From Tubiluchus corallicola (lineage: Eukaryota; Priapulida; Priapulimorpha; Priapulimorphida; Tubiluchidae), in NCBI GenBank assembly GCA_030141605.1, contig JAQGDQ010002382.1, positions 128,501-192,500 of the forward strand: DNA of 64,000 nt, written 5' to 3'. Under the pieces are notes generated by a model, which was not told the origin of the DNA, did not search any database, and saw only the letters and a program-made list of their open reading frames with translations. The position numbers and the translations under genes are program-made. This document shows, in pieces, positions 1 to 18,224 of this stretch. Position 1 is the first letter of the stretch; the number at the start of each line of letters is the position of its first letter.

Positions 1-515
1 TCGGTTAATTACAAGTTTAGCAAGTTACATGCTGTACTTCTACTTGCAGTATTATTTATGATAATTGTCCATAATAACAAATGTATTGCAAATGACAGCA
101 TAATGCTGCTTACCATCAACAAAGCTACAACGCTGGAATTATGAATCTGTTGTGTAACAGCTATGCAATACACACTGCCAAAGACAAACACTTGCTGGTT
201 ACAGGTTATAATAATAAATAAAGAATAACCCATTCTTCAAGTTTCACTCGTTTTTCACTGTCATTTTCTGTTAATCTACCCAGCAATAACCCTAAATTAC
301 ATGAGTCAGAGACACGTAGGGGTTTTTGCTTTTCTAGGCCAACGAATGCAGATCATTTTACCTAGATTATGACTGAGTAACACATTGTAGCCAATCTAGG
401 TACTATTTAGTAATATTGTGCAATTTTTAAATGTTAGTTTGGACTTTAGAATACCCGTATGAATTAAGACAGCTAAATTAAGTAGCGCTGTAAATAAACT
501 TGCAAGAAAAATATA

Positions 516-589
516 TGGCCAGTACGGGGGTCGAACCCGCGACCTTAGCGTTATTAGCACCACGCTCTAACCGACTGAGCTAACCGGCC
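516..589 (-). tRNA. tRNA-Ile (anticodon AAT)
   Basis: On the minus strand a complete cloverleaf can be drawn. The 7-bp acceptor stem GGCCGGT pairs with ACTGGCC, followed by discriminator A. Box A reads TAGCTCAGTCGG. The anticodon loop CTAATAA gives AAT, decoding Ile. Box B is GGTTCGACCCC. There is no intron. It is isolated, with no second tRNA beside it. Unlike the other tRNA-like stretches in this window, all stems are intact, so it is probably functional. Confidence 0.95.
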
Positions 590-1439
590 AAGTATACTAA
601 CAGGAAAGCAATAAAACTTGCTGAAACATCGCTTACTAACAGATAGCAGTGCACATGCGCTTTCGCAATATGTACTATGCGCAGAATCATTGTACAGAAT
701 TTATATCGCTCCCCGCGACCTACGTCGCTGGTTGTTCAGCTATTTACTAAAAATTGTTCTTGCATAGTGGCTGCAGTAATCGCTAGCCACTGGCAAATGT
801 TACATTTACTGTGTTAATTATTAAGCTAATAATTTATTGTAGCTAACTACGTAGTGTGTTCAAATATTATCATATAAGAAGTTTTAACTTTCTTAAAAGA
901 ATTATTAATAATTTTTATACGATTCGGCACACTTGTTCAAAGCCAAAATTCAGCATTTAGTCTAAGTTAGGTATAAGTGCTTTCAGTGCACTGTTCCTGC
1001 GACATAGGCCTATTAATTGTATTTATAGGCCTAATTATATTACTAAATCGAATAACAGTCAATAACAGTTCTGTGTATAACAATATAGGTACTACCTGGT
1101 ACATACAAAAGAAACAAAACTGAATTAAACGTTTATGAGAAAATAATTACCAAATGTCACGTCACTAGTTTAAACAGACAGAAGCACAAGTAAATAAAAA
1201 AGAAATCTGTAAAAAAAAATAACAAAAAACTTTGTTAAAGGCTAGTAATGAAAATTAATAAACCTATGCAAAAACCGTGATAAATGAAAGAGGAAAACAG
1301 GGAAGGCAAAACGAAAAAACGGCACCTATGAAGTGGTACTTTTTTCTGTCGTATTTATTCGAGATAATTACACTGATATAGGAACAAATTTTCAAGTTTC
1401 ACTCACAATTATCAACATAACTTATCTTGCCTATTTTAA
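590..1439. other. AT-rich intergenic stretch
   Basis: No coding exon, RNA gene or clear repeat was seen between the tRNA and the GC-rich block that follows. Confidence 0.4.
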
Positions 1440-1454
1440 ATTTTTCTAGTGCTG

Positions 1455-1770
1455 ATGACACCATGACGGCATAGGCGAACGGGCCGATTTTTTCAGGAGG
1501 GAGGGTAAGCCACTTTTGCCGGAAAAATTCAGGGTCACCTCCGCGTCGGGAATTGCCTCACCACACCCCATGATAAAAAAATGTCCGAATTTCGGGCACT
1601 TCATTTGGCAGCATGGAGAAATTGCGAGATTTCCTTTTATGAAAAATATTATTTTATAGTAATTTCGGTGCCCGAAAAAAATGTGTTTGCCCGAATCCGG
1701 GCGGGGGAGGCTGCAGACAAACAGCCACCCCCCACCCCCAACCCTTGCTCGTGCACGTCGGCTGTATTGT
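1455..1770. repeat. GC-rich interspersed-repeat-like block
   Basis: The block is much more GC-rich than its surroundings. It carries short mirrored pieces such as GCCCGAATTTCGGGC-like and CCCGAATCCGGGCGGG stretches and C/G runs. This looks like a degraded mobile element rather than a gene. The 71-codon frame across it has no recognisable domain. A further TIR-like end, CTAGGGTTGCCATCCTCC, is readable on the minus strand near 2375-2391, and the block may belong to the same element. Confidence 0.3.
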
Positions 1771-2584
1771 TTAAGAATTTTGTGTTAAGCCAATGATACA
1801 CGGCCGCCACAAGACAAACCGGCAGACGTCGGCCGTGATAAAATGACCGCCCAAATTAGACTACATTAATTTCAAATCAAAGATGAAACGCGGAGTTTAT
1901 GGAAGTGGCCGTGAAGACAGCAGCCGTTCTAAAACAGAAATGAGTTCTATTTTGTACAGTATGCACCAGCCGGCCAAGGGTTTTATCCAATCAGGGATCA
2001 GTATTCCAGCATTGGTTTTTGCTTTTCCCGCGACGTATTGTAACACGGTATGCATGAATGCTGTACGTATAATAGATAGATGGTTTATGTTAAGTGAATT
2101 TAACTTAAGCCTGAAGAATACTTGCATCATGCATTTAACAGAAGCCATGTAACCATTTAAACTTGATTTAATAAGTTCACTATTTTACTTGACAAAAATT
2201 CCGCAGTTTTTAGCGTAACCTTATGCAACGGTTCAATACTATGCAAGATGTATTTCCGTTTTTCCCACTTAAATTGTAATGTGATGGTCGATATCAGAAA
2301 ACTTCAGAATTTTTCAAAAACCAAACCGAATCGCGGATGTATGGCTGAATTTCAGTAGACTCCGGGCCAAATCAGGAGGATGGCAACCCTAGCAGTGATA
2401 CAAAAATTGAACTTAAAAAACAAGATAACCCACTAAACAATTGATTATAGATCTAAATTTCAACGTTAAAACACTACCCATGAGTACTTAAAACTAAACA
2501 GTGACGAAATGTTTGGCTGTACGGTCGTCATTAATGCTGCGCTCCCTTCTACACGGACGGCTGCGTATCAGATCTTTCGTTAGT

Positions 2585-4240
2585 TTGATTGAATGATTGA
2601 ATATCTTTATTGACATAAACATATGATAATAACGATGTAATAATTCATGTGTTAATTAATACTGTAAAATGTTATTAAAGCTGTTTCCAGCCCACTTGGG
2701 CTTACAAGTCAATTTCATGAAAATTTATCACATAATAACTGTGCAGTTCATTTACATAGAATATCAAATAAAAGAATATATATAATATGGAATTTTAACA
2801 TATACCTGAATGGACAAGTCATGTATTAAATATATATCTTGCTTTGCCTCATTCTAAAAATCTTATAAGCATATTTTGCAGTCCTAAGGACATTCTCTTC
2901 TGACATAATATATTTCCATTTATTTACATTATCTAATTGTTCCGGGTCCATGTTAATATCTTGGAAAAATTCTTCTCTCTCTAGTCTATAATGTGTACAA
3001 ACAAACATAAAGTGAGATTCATCTTCTACATCTCCACAGCAACATATCTTACACAAACGTTCACCAACCTTAACATTTCTAAACCTACCATGCTCCAGTT
3101 CCAGGGGAAGAGTACCACTTCTTAGCTTTGCAAGCACAGACCTGTATTTTCCTTGCATATTAATATAAACATATGGTTCTACTCCAAAGCTGTTCTTATA
3201 CAATATATATGTTCTAAGTTTAGGGTAATCTGCATTTTTTGCTTTCCAATCAACACATTGTTTCTCATACAGCTGTGCCCATGCTCTGCTAAGAGGTACA
3301 GTATCCATATTAACAAAAGCTTGCTGGAACCCTGCTTCCTCTAGGACTTTAGAAATTTCATATGACCAACCAACGTTGGTATTACAGTCCCAAAGAAATA
3401 TTCTCTTAACAAGTCTAGAATTATCAAGTGTTAAAAGACGATTCCAATACCTTATCATAGATGACTTTCTTCTAACTGAAGATGGTGACCATCCCATATC
3501 ACCCTGTATACATTGATTAGCAGCAAAATTATGAACACCAAGAAATATTCTTAATGCCTTATTCTGGACAGTATCAATTTTAGGGTACTTGTTATATCCC
3601 CATACTTCTGAACCATAATCAAGTATAGGACATACACCTGCATTGAATAACTTAGTAAAAGAATAATAACCCAGCCCATTTAACTTTTTATATTTACCAA
3701 TCAAGGCATCCAGTGCTCTACTGCCTGAGTCTGCCAGTACTAGTGCTGTAACCTTATAATCTAAATGTTCATTAAGATAAATCCCCAGATACTTATACCT
3801 ATCTACAGTGCTCAAAATCTGATCACTAAGTTTAAATAGTACATCAGTTTGATTCACTTGGGGTTTTCTGAAATGGACAACATTTGACTTTTTACTGTTA
3901 AATTTGATTCTCCATTTCTTTCCCCACTCAGTGATCTTATCTAACATTTTCTGAAGATCTTCTTCAGATTCTGCTAAAATTACAACGTCATCAGCATACA
4001 TTAAAATACAAATCTTATCATTACCAACAGGAATACCAATATTTAGGGACTTTACATCATCTGCCATATCATTTATATACCAGCTGAACAGGGTTGGTGA
4101 CAAAGTGTCTCCCTGCCTGACACCATATTCACATTTAAATTTATCAGTGAGGATACCATTTAGATTCACAGCACTATAGGTATCTGAAAGAATATTCTTA
4201 ATGCTGCTATACATTTTGCCATCCACTATTACATGTTAGT
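2585..4240 (-). mobile_element. 5'-truncated non-LTR retrotransposon (LINE), Jockey/CR1-like, 3' part of ORF2
   Basis: An uninterrupted minus-strand frame (2826-4226, about 466 codons) encodes the C-terminal half of a LINE reverse transcriptase. GVRQGDTLSP comes near residue 36, and the catalytic YADD box (LMYADDVVIL) near residue 77. The thumb motif YKYLGIYL follows, and a terminal zinc-knuckle-like CxxC...HxxxxC segment (LCKICCCG...SHFMFVC) lies near the end. Just upstream of 4226 the frame hits a stop, so the palm N-terminus, endonuclease and ORF1 are missing (5' truncation). The 3' UTR contains a GCCC-AAGT-GGGC hairpin near 2688-2700, then AATAAA (2606-2611) and a short ATTCAATC-type tail. 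The long intact frame suggests a recent insertion. Confidence 0.88.
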
Positions 4241-4896
4241 AATAAAATAATTTGTTCGTAATTTGTCTGTATTAAAGGAATAGCTGGTATTCAACATAGG
4301 GCAGATCCAGACTGCTACTTGTTGCAGAGCCAGAATTCAGACCACACCTGTTTGTCAAGGATAAACCTGTGAGACGAGATAGTGAAAAAATACAGGTAAG
4401 TAATTCTACCTCTGCCTGCATAATCAGATGCACACCGTGGATGTCTCTACGACTTAACCAGACTAGGTCCCTCAACGACTTAGCGAGAGAAATAACCTGC
4501 GAATGGCGCATCATTTTACTAAATAGGTCGAGTTCTATGACTGCTTAACCATGGCTTCGCATTATCTACGAAGCTCCATTTAACCATTATTATTGCCCTA
4601 AACATAGTCTGTTAATTTATTCATTATGATTCATAGAATCGGTTAGTAGATTATATTGATATTAAAGCATGTTTTTTGGTATCTGTGAGAAATTCACGAA
4701 TCCCACTTCAAACTTTTCAAGCTAATGAACATAAATAAATCAAAGTTCTTGTAACGCGTTTTCATCATTGATGGTTGCACAAATCATGTTGATGTCAGAT
4801 AGCAACACTTAACAAGTATGTCAGATAACTTAATTAATAAACATTTTCATTGTGGTAGTTCTGTAGATTGCTGATGCCGATAGCTTAGCCTTCAAG

Positions 4897-4951
4897 ATGT
4901 TTGACAAGAAAGTTGCTTTGTGTCTAACATTGTCCATTCTCTGGCTGCAAA
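4897..4951 (+). CDS. Ly6-like gene, exon 1 (signal peptide)
   Basis: ATG follows TTCAAG (A at -3). Eighteen codons encode M-F-D-K-K followed by a hydrophobic core. The donor is A|GTAAGT (phase 1). Confidence 0.82.
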
Positions 4952-7362
4952 GTAAGTAACTCAGCATAAAAAAGTTGTTTTTGATTTTGGTAAATTTGCT
5001 AACCTTTAGTCGTAACTCAAGCCGGTCGCCTGATAGTGATTCGACTCTCTACTATAGACTTTATAATGGTGGTCAGAAAATACTAAATTTCAAACGTTGA
5101 CTCTCACGTTTTTATATAATTTCCAGTGTACTTCAGGACCGAGTAACGTCTACACTAGCTCAGCAATTTTGGAGGAGATAGATTATACAGACAGAAAAAT
5201 ACTAATTTTAGAAGTTTAGTAGAAAAGTACTAATTTTAGAAGTTTAGTAGAAAAGTACTAATTTTAGAAGTTTAGTAGAAAAGTACTAATTTTAGAAGTT
5301 TAGTAGACAAGTACTAATATTAGAAGTTTAGTAGAAAAGTACTAATTTTAGAAGTTTAGTAGACAAGTACTAATTTTAGAAGTTTAGTAGACAAGTACTA
5401 ATTTTAGAATTTTAAGTTTTATGACCGTTGTTAGGCATTTTTAACGCACAGCTATAGGTCAGATCCTACCTGCTGTGTAAGCTTTGTTCGAATCGTTTCA
5501 GAGATATCGGAGAAAGAGCAAACAAACACAAACAGTCAGACAGATAAAAATTCTAAATTTTGACTCCTACAACTTTTAGATAATTGTTCATTGTATCACA
5601 ATATCCAGTTGCGTCTTCACTACCTCAGGAATAGAGATAGATTTTGAAGTCAGAAAAGTACCAATCTTAGAAGTTGTTTTTATGCCGCAGGTAAGCGATC
5701 GTTGTCAGCATGGCCCCACAGTTTTTTACTGTATAACAAGTGTTCAGGCTGGCTTGGTTGCTTGCTTGGTTGGTTGGAATTGTATCAGCCGTCCCCGAGG
5801 AGTAGCGTGCAGAGGTAGGCAGGAAGGCGGGCGGACAGACAGGCGAACAGACTGATGCGACTGAGAATAAAAGTTGGCTAAGTTGTGTTGTCTAATAGGT
5901 TAATTAGAGAAATGATAAACGGTATGAAAGCAATGTCAAAGCTTGAAAAGTGCGAAGAGAGAGAAAAAAGAGAAAGAGAGAGACAGATAGAAAGAGAAGG
6001 AGAACAGAAAAGGGAATAGAAGAGATGGTAAAATAATAATTTTTTGTAGTAAAATTAACAGGTAAGTTGCAATTTATATCTGTCTGTAACAAATTATGGC
6101 TCACCTACTGAGACGGAACTAATGTTTATTTTTGCTTTGCAGCACTGTCATATACAACCGAAGGAAGCTCATCAAATGCAAGATATGGAATCCCTTTATT
6201 AGACTTTGAAGATTACTTGCAGTGTTATGAATGTGAAGTATCGTTTCGCAAGACGTACAATACGAATGATACCTGTTTTAGTGAAGATAGACTCATCAAT
6301 AGCAGCTATTGGGTATTTTGCCCGAAAAAGTACAATACCTGCCAGGTAACTACTATAGTTATTACTAATGTGTTATATGTGGGTCTTAAACGTCATAGTT
6401 AATATCTATCCTCTGGGTAATTTGCTTATGACTGTTCTTGCAGCTTCAAATTTGCATGTTACAGACATTTCTGCAGACAAGTTCTTTACTTTGCTGAGGT
6501 GACTTGAACTGCCCAAATTAATACTATAATTAATATTCAGCACTAAAGCAGGTTAATAGCTGAGTGGTGACGTTCGTGTGTCTCACGACCGAAGTTACGC
6601 AACGCTACCGCCTGGGCTCGAATTCGATACTTGCCCTTGGCCATATATCACTCTCCATAGTGTTTTTGGTTGCTGGCCTTGTGCTTTTGTATCAAAACAT
6701 GGCTAAGACGCCCCTTCTGGTTCAGTAGCTCACTTGGGTTGCACTTAAGGTTACTGACACGAGGTAAGACGCCGATCTCGCCATAAACACCACCTTAAAG
6801 TGATCCCGCTGTTTAATGCTGCATTCCTGCTAGCATTGCTCCGCATTATGCAATACAATAATGTATGAGAAACTTATCATTGCTGTTGTTTTTCCGGCTA
6901 GTGAAGCGAATGATGTTGCACAACAAAGCCACGTTCACACCTCGAATTCGCTCCGGCAAATCAGAATTATACGAACCCTTGTGCAAGAGGTGACATGGTT
7001 TGGCAATTCGTCACTACACTTGCAACAAAAAGTGTTTATTTTATGCCTTTTTATTACTAATATCAAATCTAAAATTTATATCACTTTCAATTGGCATAAT
7101 TATTAAAATTTATTTTACGTTATTTTTGTAGACGGAGAGAAGAGAAGTGAATGGGGTTCTTGTTCTCCTCCTGCGGAGATGTGCTAAAGAATGTGAACCT
7201 GGCTGTGAGCTGAGTGGTTATGGAGTGACAATAAAATCATGCATTTCCTGTTGTAATTCAACTCTTTGCAACGTGGACAATTTTGCCTTACTGATGTTGC
7301 CGTCCAGAACTACGATAACAGCAGTGCTGCTGATGTTGTTATATTATGAATATTTAATTTAA
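4897..7362 (+). CDS. Ly6/uPAR-like GPI-anchored three-finger protein (gene span, 3 exons)
   Basis: Exons 4897-4951, 6143-6345 and 7132-7362 join in frame (intron phases 1 and 0) into 162 codons plus stop. The protein begins with a short signal peptide (ALCLTLSILWL). The LU domain opens with LQCYECEV and closes with the family signature CCNSTLCN. There are about 12 cysteines against the usual 8-10. A C-terminal hydrophobic stretch (ITAVLLMLLYYEYLI) is expected to be replaced by a GPI anchor. By family, such proteins sit on the outer cell surface and modulate receptors or adhesion; the ligand cannot be told. An in-frame TAG at 4864 precedes the ATG. A polyadenylation signal AATAAA lies at 7664-7669. 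Intron 1 holds a 28-bp minisatellite, and intron 2 a SINE-like element. Confidence 0.88.
5192..5410 (+). repeat. 28-bp minisatellite in intron 1 of the Ly6-like gene
   Basis: About eight near-identical copies of a 28-bp unit containing AGTACTAATTTTAGAAG followed by TTTAGTAGAAA. Differences are mainly single bases (AAAA versus ACAA before GTACTAAT). A degenerate relative (AAAGTACCAATCTTAGAAG) reappears near 5656-5675. Confidence 0.9.
6143..6345 (+). CDS. Ly6-like gene, exon 2
   Basis: The acceptor is TTTGCTTTGCAG before 6143 and the donor is CAG|GTAACT after 6345. It encodes the mature N-terminus and the first half of the LU domain: CYEC, then cysteines in NDTCF, WVFCP and NTCQ. The frame is open throughout and enters in phase 1. 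Confidence 0.87.
6549..6850 (+). mobile_element. tRNA-derived SINE-like element in intron 2
   Basis: Pol III promoter-like boxes are spaced as in a tRNA: box A-like TAGCTGAGTGG at 6557-6567 and box B-like GGCTCGAATTC at 6615-6625. A non-tRNA body of roughly 220 bp follows. The anticodon arm does not fold well, so this is a SINE head rather than a tRNA gene. The 3' boundary is approximate. Confidence 0.55.
7132..7362 (+). CDS. Ly6-like gene, exon 3 (CC..CN motif and GPI signal)
   Basis: The acceptor is TTATTTTTGTAG before 7132; the exon enters in phase 0 and ends in TAA. It holds RRCAKEC, PGC, SCISCCNSTLCN and the hydrophobic tail. The CCNSTLCN element is the most conserved Ly6 signature and largely decides the family. 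Confidence 0.87.
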   Translation, partial: TERREVNGVLVLLLRRCAKECEPGCELSGYGVTIKSCISCCNSTLCNVDNFALLMLPSRTTITAVLLMLLYYEYLI

Positions 7363-7663
7363 TTCCATTTCGTTTTACATTTTATTATGGAAACTGCCGT
7401 ACACAGCTCATCCTTACATTATGCCCCACATTGCTGGTACCGTGCAACCGAGAAAGCACTTTGCAAAACGGTTTTATGAAATTCCATGTAGCATGTAAAA
7501 ATAGTAGAACCTCGACAATTAAATTTGTAACCAAACATACGTTAAATGCCGTAAACTCAATAATGTTTTTCAACTTGTATAAAACTGTTATAAAAATAAT
7601 GTACCCTGAAAGATGTACATTTTCATGTATTATCTCGTAAGATTATGAAAGGCAGCTAACGAT

Positions 7664-7669
7664 AATAAA
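7664..7669 (+). promoter_or_regulatory. Polyadenylation signal AATAAA of the Ly6-like gene
   Basis: The first canonical hexamer after the stop at 7362, giving a 3' UTR of about 0.3 kb. No competing hexamer was noticed in between. Confidence 0.5.
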
Positions 7670-8410
7670 CTTAACTAAAGACTGCATAAGTTGTATAGAA
7701 AATACAAATCTTAATTTTTATCAAAGTATCAATTGAGAGAAACGTTAGAATATGTGGGGATCTTTTTAAATTAATTGCTTTGTCTTCTTGTATGAAAATA
7801 ACTTCACTACTTTTTTGTTGTTGTCAGTTTTTAATATATTTAATATACTTTTGCTAATAGTCTACTAACTTCTTTTAATTGAATCACTTATGTAACTTGA
7901 CTGTACACGTGTGTTCGAAAATAAATGATGTTAATAATAACAGTTTACCTGCTAGTCATAATGTTGCTGCTTCTGTTACTGGTGCTGCTGATGACGATGA
8001 TAATAATAATGGTGATGACATGATGGCATGTATTATGGCACTGGCGATGATGATGACACGACTGTGATAGTGATGGTGAGAGAGACAGTGATGATGACTG
8101 AGATTATGGTGATGAAGACGATGAAGACAATGACGAACGGTGATTAATTTCTTCATTTTACTGGCAGCACCAACAATAATTTAGTTAATTTTGAGTTCAG
8201 TTTGGTATCATGATATTATGTTATTAAACTTTAGTAATTCTATTTAGATGTAACCATATTGTAGTATCATTTTACATTAAGAAAGATTATACATTATATT
8301 TTGTGTATACTTAATGTTGCCATAATATTTTGCGATAAATTAAACATAATTTCTTTTTCTCTATGAAAGTTAACATGTTTCCTGACGAATGCTCGCTGGT
8401 AAAAAACATT
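7670..8410. other. Convergent intergenic gap between the Ly6-like and Shisa-like genes
   Basis: It contains only degenerate GATGAT/GTGATG microsatellite sequence (about 7990-8150) and AT-rich DNA. It probably carries the 3' ends of both convergently transcribed genes. Confidence 0.4.
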
Positions 8411-9091
8411 GGTGTAGCTATTGCTAAAGTGTTTGCCTGTCACGGAAAGGTGCAAAAAAGTGACATTTGAATTACTCAGCACGTATATATTGCTAAAACT
8501 TTTGCTTGACACGGTGATGTACTGTTCAAAGTGACATTTGAATTACTCAGAGCGTATATATTGCTAAAACTTTTGCTTGACACGGTGAGGTACTGTTGAA
8601 CATTTGAATCACTCACAGCGCATACATTGCTAAAACTTTCCCCTGTCTCGGTGAGGTTCTGTTGAACATTTGACTCACTCACAGTGCATACATTGCTAAA
8701 ACTTTCCCCTGTCACGGTGAGGTACTGTTGAACATTTGAATCACTCACAGCATATACATTGCTAAAACTTTCCCCTGTCACGGTGAGGTACTGTTCAACA
8801 ATTGAATTACTCACAGCGAATACATTGCTAAAACTTTTGACTGTCACAGTGAGGTACTGTTGAACATTTTAATCACTCACAGCATATACATTGCTAAAAC
8901 TTTCCCCTGTCACGGTGAGGTACTGTTGAACATTTGAATCACTCACAGCGCATACATTGCTAAAACTTTCCCCTGTCACGGTGAGGTACTGTTGAACATT
9001 TGAATCACTCACAGCGCATACATTGCTAAAACTTTCCCCTGTTACGGTGAGGTACTATTGATTATTTGAATCACTCACAGCGCATACATTG

Positions 9092-15266
<6,175 letters not shown>

Positions 15267-16980
15267 AATAACCCGTTTTTATCTTGATGAATAAACTGCG
15301 TTATAAAATTTGCAGCAGCTGAAGGTTATTGTACAAATATTGTTGTTAATAAGCGCAAGGAACTTTCTTGTTTGCACATCATTTGTCCCATTGTGGTAAA
15401 GCTTATTTCCATGTCTTCAATAAAATATATAGCGTCACCTTAGATATTGTCACGTGTGGGTTACGCCTTTTAACGACCGAAAAAAGCGTCAACAGTAGAC
15501 ATGTTAGCGTGCTGTACTTTCCACAAATGAGATCTTCAGGCAATTTAGAAGTTCCACATGAACGGGCGTTCAGGTTTTGTTCGCCAGCGTCCAAGTGGAT
15601 TAAGCTTAACAATTTAACGTGGCTGGGAGGGTCGAGGGAGGCGAACACAAAACAACCTTAGCCTAGACACACGTAAAACTGGCCATCACGTTTTTAAATT
15701 ATGGTAAACATGCAGAAATTGAAATCGTAGTTGTTTGAAAGCAGAATTTATTAATGAAGATTCATTTGAGCTCATATATTTCCACTCGAATACCTAATTT
15801 TATGGGTCGCATGTAGCTATAAACTAATATCACCTTTCTGGCTAGTATTACATACTCGTACTATTCTGAATTATTTTTATTTATTTATTTATTTATTTAT
15901 TTAGTAAATGTAATTCCCTTTTAGGTAAGTTTAATAAATTACTTGAATTTTTAATTTTTGCTTTTCAGGCAGACAATGGGTTTTGTTGGATGACGTAGAA
16001 TGTCAAAAAGGTCACTAAGCCTTCTTTCACGATTACGTTCTACGTCTTTTAATTTAGATTTACGTCTTTGCAACTAATACGAAAATATTTCTCACCAGCC
16101 GAATAATATTGATTGCAACAAGCTAAATCAGATTTTGACGAAACTAAGAATCAATTTTCGCCATCTTTAAAATGTAACAAATGAATACGTTTAATTGTCG
16201 CTGATTCACAATTGAATATATTGTGCAAAATAAAATTTATTACAGGAAAAACAGTGTTAAAACTAATATATTTTTTGTAGTTTGCCACACTAAAACGTAA
16301 CATTGTGATACAAAATTAATAATTATGACTGGAATGAAAGAAGATGCGCCACGTGGTCTATGTGAAGTGCAGAAATCACAACTTGGCATCGCAAAAATTC
16401 CAATCTTGCTTGTCATTGTCTTTACGGCTATTGTTCAATCGGAAAACTGTACTTCCTCCCAATGTTTCCTCTATTATCCACGTCAGGCACATGAACTTCA
16501 CCACTGTCCTTTTTTGCTAAACACAAAAGAAACAAAATTATGTTTTATAAAACTTAAATTATTATTTTTAAAAATTACACATTCCTGATACGCCATTTTC
16601 AAATTGCCAAAAATAATCTGTTAAACTAAATTTTGTTTTCTAAACTCTAGTTTGTAATAATTAATGCAACAATAAGTGTTTTTGGAATGGCCGTAAAAGT
16701 TCCTTCTATAATCTATTCGTTCAATTTAATTGAAATTTATAAAAGTAGGCATTTGCGTTTTTGTGCTCGTCAGACATGCTTTTATAATATCATGCTGATT
16801 TTGAAAAAAATTGAATCCAAATTTTATTTTTGAAGAAAATTTGAATCCAAAAAGCAAATTTTACTTTTGCACAGGCTTCACCCACACTTTTGTGTAGCGC
16901 TTTTACTAAAACGTATTCTCGCGTTTAAAGTTGAAAAAACAAAAAAACTTAAAGCATTAAAACCAGAAAAAACGCATAAA
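15267..16980. other. Intergenic, nothing recognised except (ATTT)n at 15870-15903
   Basis: AT-rich, with an ATTT tract. An 87-codon plus-strand frame at 16325-16588 has one hydrophobic segment but no domain and no clear splice context. Confidence 0.35.
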
Positions 16981-16983
16981 AAT

Positions 16984-17060
16984 TCTCTCTACCAACGATC
17001 GAACTATGGGCCTTCAGGTCAAAAACAAATAGTCTCATAACCGCATGATTGAGCTGTGAT
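16984..17060 (-). mobile_element. tRNA-like SINE head
   Basis: The minus strand shows box A-like CAGCTCAATCATGCGG and box B-like TAGTTCGATCGTTGG at tRNA spacing. The anticodon arm is poor. Confidence 0.45.
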
Positions 17061-17494
17061 ACAGTATCGGTTTTAAATCTTTTCAAATTTTCCTTCCTAT
17101 CAAATTGTTAATTTGATTAGTGATAATTACTCTCTGTTATTTACATAGTTTTATCTTAGCTCTAATTACTTTTCAGTGCATGCAAGAAGGACATTAATTA
17201 GCACTGAATTGCGTTATTATTGCTACACAAAAATAAAAACATTCCCATACGAAACCTTCAATTTTTTTCGAAACACTGAAGCTTGTTTCAGACATGTGAC
17301 CTGGTGAACGTGCTACAAAAGTACCTGTAGAACACACCTATAATAAATAAAATAAATACGCACACGAGTTAGTTATTTAGCAACAGTCAAGAACCGTTAG
17401 TTAAAAAATAACGAGTTAATAACAACAATTTTTAACAATAAGTTAATAACACGAATTTTCCTATCTTTACTTAAGTAAATGTTTTTCTTACGTT

Positions 17495-18186
17495 TTAAAG
17501 GACAAGAAAAGGTGTACCTGAAGCAGGTTTCAGAAAAATCGCCTTAAAAAATTATATTACTTTATAGCAATTTTATGCCTATATCTTACTCGCACTGAAA
17601 GTAATTTTGATTTGTTTTCATTTTAAATTTCCCGCAATACTATTCCGAAGTCGCCATTACATGACGTCATGCACCAAACGTAAATCAAGGGAAGAAAAGG
17701 CAATGTTAAATTATATCTCAAAAGACTTTCCGTGCAAATCTATATTACTTAGATTTTCGCTTACCTGCTAGAGAGATTTATGTAACTAGAAAAGAAAATT
17801 ATTAATTATTTAAAATGTTTTCACCAATTGGTAAAATGTAGCTGACTCACCCTACAGGGTGCACCACTCACTAACAAAAAAACGTATTTTTAATCTTATT
17901 GACAAGACATAGTAATTTTAAATTTTATTTAGTTAGTGACTTGCGCGCTACGAATGCTCTGATTATTTTTTCAAACTTTACAAAATGTTATCTAAACTTG
18001 TTTCAAATGACCTGTCGTGAAAATGGCTGCGTCTAACGGTCATCGCGGGAGTTTAAATTTACAGGTTTTATACAGCGTGACTGCCGATTGAAGTCCTGCA
18101 TGCAAAAAGGCAGCATGTAAGCGAAACAAAATTTCAAAACGAATTTTTCAAGCTTTATGTTTATGAAGGGTTCTCTTGTGCTTTAA
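17495..18186 (+). mobile_element. TTAA-flanked non-autonomous DNA transposon, family A, full-length copy
   Basis: About 690 bp flanked by TTAA on both sides. The terminal inverted repeats are AGGACAAGAAAAGG (left) and, reading inward from the right, AGCACAAGAGAACC. TTAA target duplication is typical of piggyBac-type elements, and the MITE-like size and lack of ORFs indicate a non-autonomous copy. Other copies lie at 18225-18675, 22398-22900, 40470-40860 and 58622-59238. Apparent splice donors inside it recur in all copies, so they are repeat sequence, not exons. Confidence 0.78.
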
Positions 18187-18224
18187 GCACCACACCGCTT
18201 GATTAAGTTCTTTCGGTAGACAAT

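Noticed and set aside
15956-16014. Acceptor TTTTTGCTTTTCAG followed by a short frame
   Set aside because: Only about 15 codons before a stop, with no matching upstream exon.
16325-16588. 87-codon frame with one hydrophobic stretch
   Set aside because: No domain, no splice signals and an AT-rich low-information C-terminus. Kept only as a note.
17760-17780. Splice-donor-like CTTACCTG on the minus strand
   Set aside because: It recurs in all family A transposon copies, so it belongs to the repeat.
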